A DNA stretch of 64,000 nucleotides. Origin: Polyporus tsugae. Taxonomy: Eukaryota > Basidiomycota > Agaricomycetes > Polyporales > Polyporaceae. Both the position numbers and the translations under genes were made by a program. Below are positions 58,279 to 64,000 of this stretch, piece after piece; within the stretch, counting starts at the first letter, position 1; each line of letters begins with the position of its first letter. The stretch spans positions 3,844,001 through 3,908,000 of the forward strand of contig JAHRBS010000004.1 in NCBI GenBank assembly GCA_024305745.1, given 5' to 3'. Under the pieces are notes generated by a model. That model did no database searches. It worked only from the letters and a program-made list of their open reading frames with translations, and was not told the DNA's origin.

Positions 58279-60521
58279 TCATTGGACCTTCGCCACGCGG
58301 AGTTTGCGCATGCGTCTCTTCGCCGCCTGGGAATGCTTGTTAATTCCACCACCGAAGGCCCAGTCCGCGTCATGTCCTTCTTCATGACCCGTCTCGTTGT
58401 CGCTCGCCTTCCCGACTGCGTACCGTCGCAAAAGAGAAGCGCCGCCGGGCTGTTGGCCGCGTGAGCCGTCTCTCGTTCCCGGAAAACGTGGGAAGTCCCC
58501 GATGGAAAAGACGTACATGCTCTGCGAGATACCGAGTCACATCGACCGCATACCCGCCAAGCACAATAACACAGCGGTTGTGCTCCTGGGCGTATTCGAT
58601 CACTTGGTGTCGGCTCCAGCACTCGCCGTCCCACTGGTCGCTTTCGTAATCGCTGCTAGCCGGGGTCGGAGTGGCTTGCGAAGAGGGCGAGCTGGAGTTG
58701 GATTCCTTCTGGAGCATGTAGTCTCTCGCCGCATGGATCTCCTCCATACGCGCTCGCCGAAGGCCCGATGCGAGCCCGAAGTGATGGAGTACCATGATGG
58801 CCCACTTCGAAGGGTCCCAGTCGAATGACGACGGTCCCGACCGGAAGTCCTGCGGAAAACTATGCTGCACGATGTGAAGAAAGGGGTCAAAGAGAAGACG
58901 GGGAAAGATGAAAAGAAGATGTGGCGTTAGAGTGACCCGAACGCAAAGGAGGAAAGGACGAGGGCTTACATGCTACTCCGAGGAGGAACGGAAGAATGAA
59001 GTGAGAAGTCTGTCATGAGTACGGGGGTCGGGACGGGACATACGAAGTTATGATTCCCTTCCCCGCATGTTAAGAGGGCAAGAACCTAGTGTATCATTGT
59101 GGTTCATCGTTTAGAAAGAACGCGACAGATTAAGCGGGAAAAAACACGTACTATATTGGTTTTGGATGTGTTATCGTCCGAGTACGGCTGGAGTCCGTCC
59201 CAGTGGGCGAGTCTGGTCATCGCGGTTGGTAGGGAAGTAGGGCTGAGATGTTGGGAAAAGTGCTCACGAGTTTACGAGGAATGTGCAATGCCAGACTGCA
59301 AAGCGTAAGCTAGACGTAAAGAATAGAGGCTTAATGACATACTCAACAATCTCGAAACGAGTCCCCCATACACGAACGCCCCTACAGGGTCTCCCCAGAC
59401 CAAGCCGACCGCCGGTGGCACGATGAAACCCGTAATGAGGGCGAGAGGAACTGCAACGTGTCTTAGCTTCGCTTTCCCGATAGAATGATAGAAGCGACTC
59501 GACCATAGTACTGGTGCTGGAACCGCACAACTAAGAAAGGGTCTATCAGCAAATCTGGCAGGGAGGTGACTCGGAAAATAAAGTATATGGACTCAAACAA
59601 CCCCCCAACTGTGCCCAACTGCTGATTGGGTAACGTGCCAAATGCAACCGACAACTACCAGCCATGAGGCGCGCTCAAGGCGTACATCCCTTGACCGCAG
59701 ACATCCAAATGCAATATCTAGGTCCCACAGCCACGTACCTGGGTCGCTTTCCAAATCATCGCGTTCAATGGTCTTCATTCGCTCGTATTGCGATTTGTAA
59801 AATATCCATCCCATATGGCTCCAGAGAAGGCCTCGCGTGGCGGCATACCTGCCGAACCATATCTCATCGTCAACTTCACTCAGTCTCGCGCGGTCGACTT
59901 ACGGATCATGGACGGGGTCGTCGGTGAACCTCTTGAAAACGGAAACTGATAAGTTTACAGGCAATTTGACGCTCGATGGAATGAACGGGCTTACATGATG
60001 TAATCTGTGTCGCAAACACCTGCAGGAATCAATGTCGGAAGCTAGCCCATAACAATGAAGGCCACCGCTTACCACCACTGTAACACATACCGCAGGTCAA
60101 CGTCTTTCAATGTCCCAGTGACGATTGCGTATCGGTCTAAACACTGCCAACGTACCTTGATGGATCCTTGGAACGCGCTCGCTCCCAAAAGCGCTAGAAT
60201 CATCCGGACAGGGAATGTGGCACGGAATGCGCGATGCGAATACAGCCGGTGGTAACCAACGGTGATTCTGCGACGCATGTCTTAGCAGTCAAGAAGAGAC
60301 ACATACAGCGACGGACTGACTCACCCCATGGAAGCCGCCTGCCACAGCACGACCGCGAACCAAAGTGTCTCGCGCATAGCGGTTGCTGGGGGGTAGTACC
60401 AGACGCCTAGGGCAGCAGCGATGTGCGTGGCAATGAAAAAGGTGCCGTTAGACCACCATATGCGCCCGGAAGGCGCGTTTGAGCCGTCGTTCGTCGCGCC
60501 CGAGTCTGTGGATGCGGCCAT
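58279..60521 (-). CDS. OLE1: Acyl-CoA delta-9 desaturase with C-terminal cytochrome b5 domain (OLE1-like), atypical third His box
   Basis: Introduces a double bond into saturated acyl-CoA at the ER membrane, using the fused cytochrome b5 as electron donor. The start is MAASTDSGATNDGSNAP at 60521, close to a divergent CutC gene. Histidine box 1 is GYHRLYSHR, and box 2 is spliced to LRHRLHHRFTDDPVHDP. Membrane segments follow, then VWHCTFLVNS and AHWDGLQPYSDDNTSK. Histidine box 3 lies across an intron: LALLTCGEGNHNF joins to HSFPQDFRSGPS, giving HNFHS where the family has HNFHH. WDPSKWAIMVLHHFG follows. The cytochrome b5 domain (WSRHQVIEYAQEHN to VDVTRYLAEH, then PGGASLLRRYA after an intron) keeps the HPGG heme ligand. 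The tail is basic, ending at 58279. About ten introns. The His-box anomaly could reflect a mis-read splice site. Confidence 0.88.
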
Positions 60522-60696
60522 TGTCGTGCGGCCAAGCAGGCAAGTCGAAGAGGTGGTGGTCGCAAGGAGAGTTGTGAGAGCGGGGACCTGGGGTGCGAAA
60601 TCCCACAGAATTCATGGGGGATGGAAAAAGCCAGGGCGAGATATAAGTCGGGTGGGAAAGAGCAAGGAACCGTCGCGACGGCGGCGCCAATCGAGG

Positions 60697-62073
60697 ATGA
60701 CAGCACAGGAGAAGCTTTCCAGTCTCGACGACAACGACCCGAGCTCGAGTCCGACGCCTTCAAGTTCCCGGGGCGCGCTATCAACACGATCACGTGGCCG
60801 CGCTCTTGGCCCAAGTTTGCGGCGCTGGAGCGAGCCTTATCCCGTTTCTTCCTACTCTCCTGTCCCGACCAACAGACCGCAGCGACGTCCCGTCTTCACA
60901 GTCTACGCTTACCATGTCGTGAGTCTCTCGCGGTGCACTGCCGGCCAGGTCTCAGGAACCTGCGGAAGGACTCCTTTGCCTCAAGCTATCACCATCGAAG
61001 TCTGCGTCGATTCCGTCGAGTCCGCCATCGCGTCCGCTACCTCTATCGCAATACCTCTGCCCTTGTACTCATGCTTCTTTGAAACAGAGCACAGCGGGGC
61101 GGGGCCGATCGCCTCGAGCTCTGCGGCAATCTCGGTCTCGGTGGGGGTACGACCCCAAGCGTCGGGCTGTTCAAGAAAGTTCGTGCAGCAATCTCCGCCA
61201 TACCCGTCATGGTGTGTCCCCCCTTTACTCGACTCTCCGGGCAAGACGCGATGCCTATCTGACACGTCTCCCAAGGTCATGATCCGACCGCGGACCGGCG
61301 ACTTCTTCTACTCGGATGCAGAGCTCGAGACGATGAAAGAAGACATCCGGACGTTCGGAGACGCTGGTGCGGACGGCATCGTGTTCGGTGTTCTTCACAA
61401 GGATGGAACAATCGACATGAAACGCACCCGACTGTGAGGACAAGAACTGTTACTTGTTCGCCGCGTTGCTCAGCCGACTATCCCTAGACTGGCAGAGGAG
61501 GCTGGGAAGATGCAAAGTACGCGAACTATGCCGCCTGCCTCTCCGTCACCTAAACAAAATCAGTATGTTTTCATAGGGCGTTCGACATGAGCAGCCAAGA
61601 TGTTCTCACCGGTGTGTCCGTCGGAAGTCTAACATCATCCGTCGCTTACCCCCGAAGCGCATACAGCTCATCTTGACGTCTCCACCGTTCCGCAAATATC
61701 CCGCATCCTGACGAGCGGGCAAGCTCCGACTGCTCTATCATCCGCTGCGCTCCCCAGGCTGCGAACCTTGATACGCACAGCTTCGCGCATGCCTGCATCG
61801 GCGACAATCCTCGTCGGGTCGGGCGTGAATGGGCACACGATTGGCCCCCTGCTCGAAGAACTGCTTCCGTGCGGACTGCGCGAGGTGCACCTAAGCGGCG
61901 GAGCTTGGGTTGCTAGCGAGATGGAGTTCCGCAGGCAAGGCCTGGGTATGGGAGTTGGCGGAGATGGGGAGTGGGGAATCTGGCGGACGAGCGAGGAGCG
62001 CATCAAAGAGGTGAGAGCCATAGCGGACGCCGTTTGGAAGGAGTTCGAAGAGAAGACCAATGACGTGGCCTAA
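60697..62073 (+). CDS. cutC: CutC-family copper homeostasis protein
   Basis: CutC proteins form a TIM barrel linked to copper tolerance; their exact biochemical role is unsettled. The diagnostic core is AITIEVCVDSVESAIA, spliced (donor in gcgtccgct at about 61031, acceptor about 61086) to AQRGGADRLELCGNLGLGGG, then TTPSVGLFKKVRAAISAIPV, MIRPRTGDFFYSDAEL and GADGIVFGVLHKDGTIDMKR. VFHRAFD motifs follow in a short exon near 61568. The last exon has ATILVGSGVNGHTIGPLLEE and REVHLSGGAW, ending EEKTNDVA at 62073. The start is uncertain. The in-frame ATG at 60697 gives an N-terminus of about 95 Ser-rich residues that the family normally lacks; a shorter start at the ATG near 60914 would need an intron that I could not place in phase. 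It diverges from the desaturase with about 175 bp between the starts. Confidence 0.85.
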
Positions 62074-62296
62074 GGTGGGACGAGAAGGACGGTTGGCGCA
62101 TACAAGGGTGGCATTAGTCCATCTCATGATATTACAACCTGTCGCTGAGGTCCAGGTACTCAAACGCAGCCTCATAACGTACAAAGATTATACACAAGCG
62201 AGATGGGATCCTCGCAGGAAGGAATGCATAGAGTCCACAACGGAGAAAAACGGCGTCGAAAGCGGGTATGATGCCCACACCAAGGAACACGAACGC

Positions 62297-63117
62297 TCAC
62301 CGCGCAAGCCCCTCGTAATACCTCACAATTCCCCTAATGCCCGGACACACCGCCAACCGCACTCGCTCGTTCTCCCTGGACATCACGGCATGCCCATTGC
62401 TCTCCAACCACCTCATCAAGCCTCCGTTCTTTGCCATCTCGCTCCGGTCCTTCACCAAGTGGGCGAGGCGGTCGCGCTGGATCGCCCACCTCAAGCGCCG
62501 CACAGCGGAGACGAGTGGGGCGGCGACGTGCGTACGGGACATGTCGCGGGGTAGAACGCGTGTGTGGTAGAACGCTTCGCGCGCGGCAGGGGAGGAACGT
62601 GTGCGAAGTGAATGTGAGAGAATGGTGCGCGCGTGCGTCCATTGGAGACGGGATGCGCACTCGTATTGCCGCACCATCTGCGGGAACACCCAAGTGTGTG
62701 AGGAATAGCTGTATGGTAGAATCCTTCCGGAGCATGCGACGACGTACGGTTGAAGAACCGATGTACAAGCCATCCCTCCACCGTCTCTCTATGCCCAGAC
62801 CGCGCATGATGTTTCTGTGAACCAGCTCCGGGATCGATGGGCGCAATCGCAGTCCTGCGGGATTGGTGCCAAAGAGCGAGTGGGAGACACGAGAGGGTCC
62901 GACGACCCAAAGACGTTCACGGTTCAAGATGGGATCATCGACGAGCGGCGTGAGCTCTGGGAAGACCAGTGCCAGAGAGCCCAGGTCGGGAATGTCCAGA
63001 AAAGAAACTAGTAGCTCAACATGAGTCTTCGCAGACTGTCTAGTCATTGAGGTGAAAGAAACGCTCACGAATATGTAACAGAATCTCGGGCGGAAGGTTG
63101 AGAAGCATGTCGACCAT
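62297..63117 (-). CDS. F-box-like domain protein
   Basis: Three exons. Exon 1, MVDMLLNLPPEILLHI from 63117, joins across an intron of about 60 nt to LSFLDIPDLGSLALVFPELT. Together these form the F-box-like helix pair (LPPEILxxIxSFLDxxDL) that recruits substrate adaptors to SCF ubiquitin ligases. Exon 2 continues LRLRPSIPELVHRNIMRGLG and ends at GLYIGSST before a GTACGT donor (about 62758). Exon 3 starts MVRQYECASRLQWTHARTIL after CCCGCAG and ends VCPGIRGIVRYYEGLAR at 62297. There are no LRR or WD repeats, so the substrate-binding part is a basidiomycete-specific helical region. The 735-bp ORF that reads through the second intron (to 62334) is not the coding frame. Confidence 0.75.
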
Positions 63118-63499
63118 TCACAGCAGCTGAAGTCCGAGCAGACGATATCAGCGTGGGTGGAGAACAGGTGTCGCGGTGCCAGACCAGAGATGACAGATAT
63201 AAAGCAGAGTGATAGTTTAGCGAGCCTGGGTCATTCCCTCGAGACGAACAACCGCAGCGACTCGAACGAGGCGATCAAGCGACTGTGGCAAGACTCGGCG
63301 CACTCCAGGACTCCAGGCACCGGCTTTTGCCGTCCGATCTAACACGCCAGCGGTCTGGGCGACCATGCTCGGCGACCATTCCTTTGCCTCTCCCTCATTG
63401 CCGAGTCAAATTTCAAAGCCCAGCGTAGTTCTCTTGTTCAACGTTCAACGTTCATGGGCTTCAAACTCAAACATGTGTCGCGCCTGACCCCTCAAATAG
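63118..63499. promoter_or_regulatory. Divergent upstream region
   Basis: About 380 bp between the F-box-like gene (minus) and the partial plus-strand gene at the edge. It holds a tandem caacgttcaacgttcatgg repeat at about 63438-63456. No gene seen. Confidence 0.4.
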
Positions 63500-63923
63500 G
63501 CGCCACAAGTGCCCGCCGGCGACTGGTACTACGGTCAAGGTGTGTTGGCTCGGAGTGTAATCTTCGATGCTCCAGGTCGGCCAGGATACATGAGCCCGTT
63601 CTACGACATTCCGTCAAAGGCGAAAGGTTCAGAGTGGTCAGTCGACTGTTGGAAGGCGAGGTACGCACCAGAGCCTCTTCCCCATTAAATTTGGGTCTGA
63701 CTGGCGTCGTAAATAGTATGCTTGTTTAGGTTTCCGTTGAACCTTCTATACACGCATCCAGCAGGCTCTCGAGGCCGATATGGATAAGAGAACACTATAA
63801 GAGGACAGCGACGAATGGCAGACGGTCGCGCAGTGGCACGGAGCTTGGGTGGGCGATGTTGTGGGAGGTACTACCAAAGGAGTCAACGTTGGTCAACCCA
63901 TAGGGCGGATTCGCACCGACCCG
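63500..63923 (+). CDS. Unrecognised exons, possibly a degraded gene
   Basis: Two stretches look exonic. The first (63500-about 63661), after a TAG acceptor, reads APQVPAGDWYYGQGVLARSV, then FDAPGRPGYMSPFYDIPS and SEWSVDCWKAR, ending at a GTACGC donor. The second (from about 63772, after CAGCAG) reads ALEADMDKRTL, hits a TAA, and continues in the same frame EDSDEWQTVAQWHGAWVGDV to GQPIGRIRTDP before a GTAAGT donor at 63924. The joining phase does not favour this frame cleanly. It may be a disrupted gene, or one with an extra intron over the stop. Family unknown, and the 3' part lies outside the window. Confidence 0.3.
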
Positions 63924-64000
63924 TAAGTGTTCTTCGATGAATAAGTTACGCAATACTATGGCCGCCTGTGAGCTGCGTATGTCACCGCCCCTTTGACAGC

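Noticed and set aside
53696..60521. Secondary-metabolite cluster (P450 plus desaturase)
   Set aside because: No polyketide, peptide or terpene synthase, transporter or regulator is nearby, and a gene-poor gap separates the two.
62334..63068. 244-aa ORF as the coding frame of the F-box-like gene
   Set aside because: It reads through a clear GTACGT...CCCGCAG intron; the alternative frame after this intron gives the conserved VCPGIRGIVRYYEG end.
1..64000. CRISPR arrays, rRNA, tRNA
   Set aside because: No spaced direct repeats or recognisable RNA-gene cores were seen; the window is nuclear eukaryotic DNA. A tRNA scan was not possible by eye on every position.

Overview
The window is GC-rich nuclear DNA of a filamentous basidiomycete, most likely an Agaricomycete (Polyporales-like). 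The signs are densely spaced genes, many 50-65 nt GT-AG introns, a multi-exon DUF6534 membrane protein, a Ty3 chromovirus and a Tnp2-type transposase. It has three parts: a conserved left arm (1-18 kb), an accessory block (19-42 kb) and a conserved right arm (43-64 kb).

Left arm. The 3' part of an UNC-45/Cro1/She4 myosin chaperone is followed, on the same strand, by a complete class I myosin of 17 exons. The chaperone and its expected client are therefore neighbours. Next come a disordered conserved protein, riboflavin synthase, a small single-span protein, a type I membrane protein, TRM6 (the non-catalytic subunit of tRNA m1A58 methyltransferase) and a DUF6534 membrane protein.

Accessory block. 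Three tandem minus-strand paralogues (A, B, C) occupy 19.1-30.8 kb. A carries an N-terminal 2-oxoglutarate/Fe(II) dioxygenase domain with an intact HxD...H...R set, then a long helical region with a CxCxxCP motif, a basic nuclear-localisation-like cluster and a terminal DVIDLT, a SUMO-interaction-like motif. B is decaying: it has an internal deletion and an in-frame stop. C shows no dioxygenase domain but stays open and keeps both CxCxxCP and the terminal DVIDLT. This array is the best candidate here for an undescribed system. To its right lie a complete but dead Ty3/gypsy chromovirus, whose LTR differences are almost all CpG transitions, and a degenerate Tnp2 transposase.

Right arm. NAF1 (box H/ACA snoRNP assembly), an acidic coiled-coil protein, a probable mitochondrial protein, a PFA4-type DHHC palmitoyltransferase, an RSC4-like tandem bromodomain protein, a cytochrome P450, a gene-poor stretch of about 2.3 kb, an acyl-CoA delta-9 desaturase with a C-terminal cytochrome b5 domain and an odd third histidine box, a divergent CutC copper-homeostasis protein, an F-box-like protein and an unrecognised gene at the edge.

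Exon boundaries were read by eye from splice consensus and frame continuity. Family names come from recognised motifs, not from searches. I saw no rRNA, tRNA or CRISPR features.
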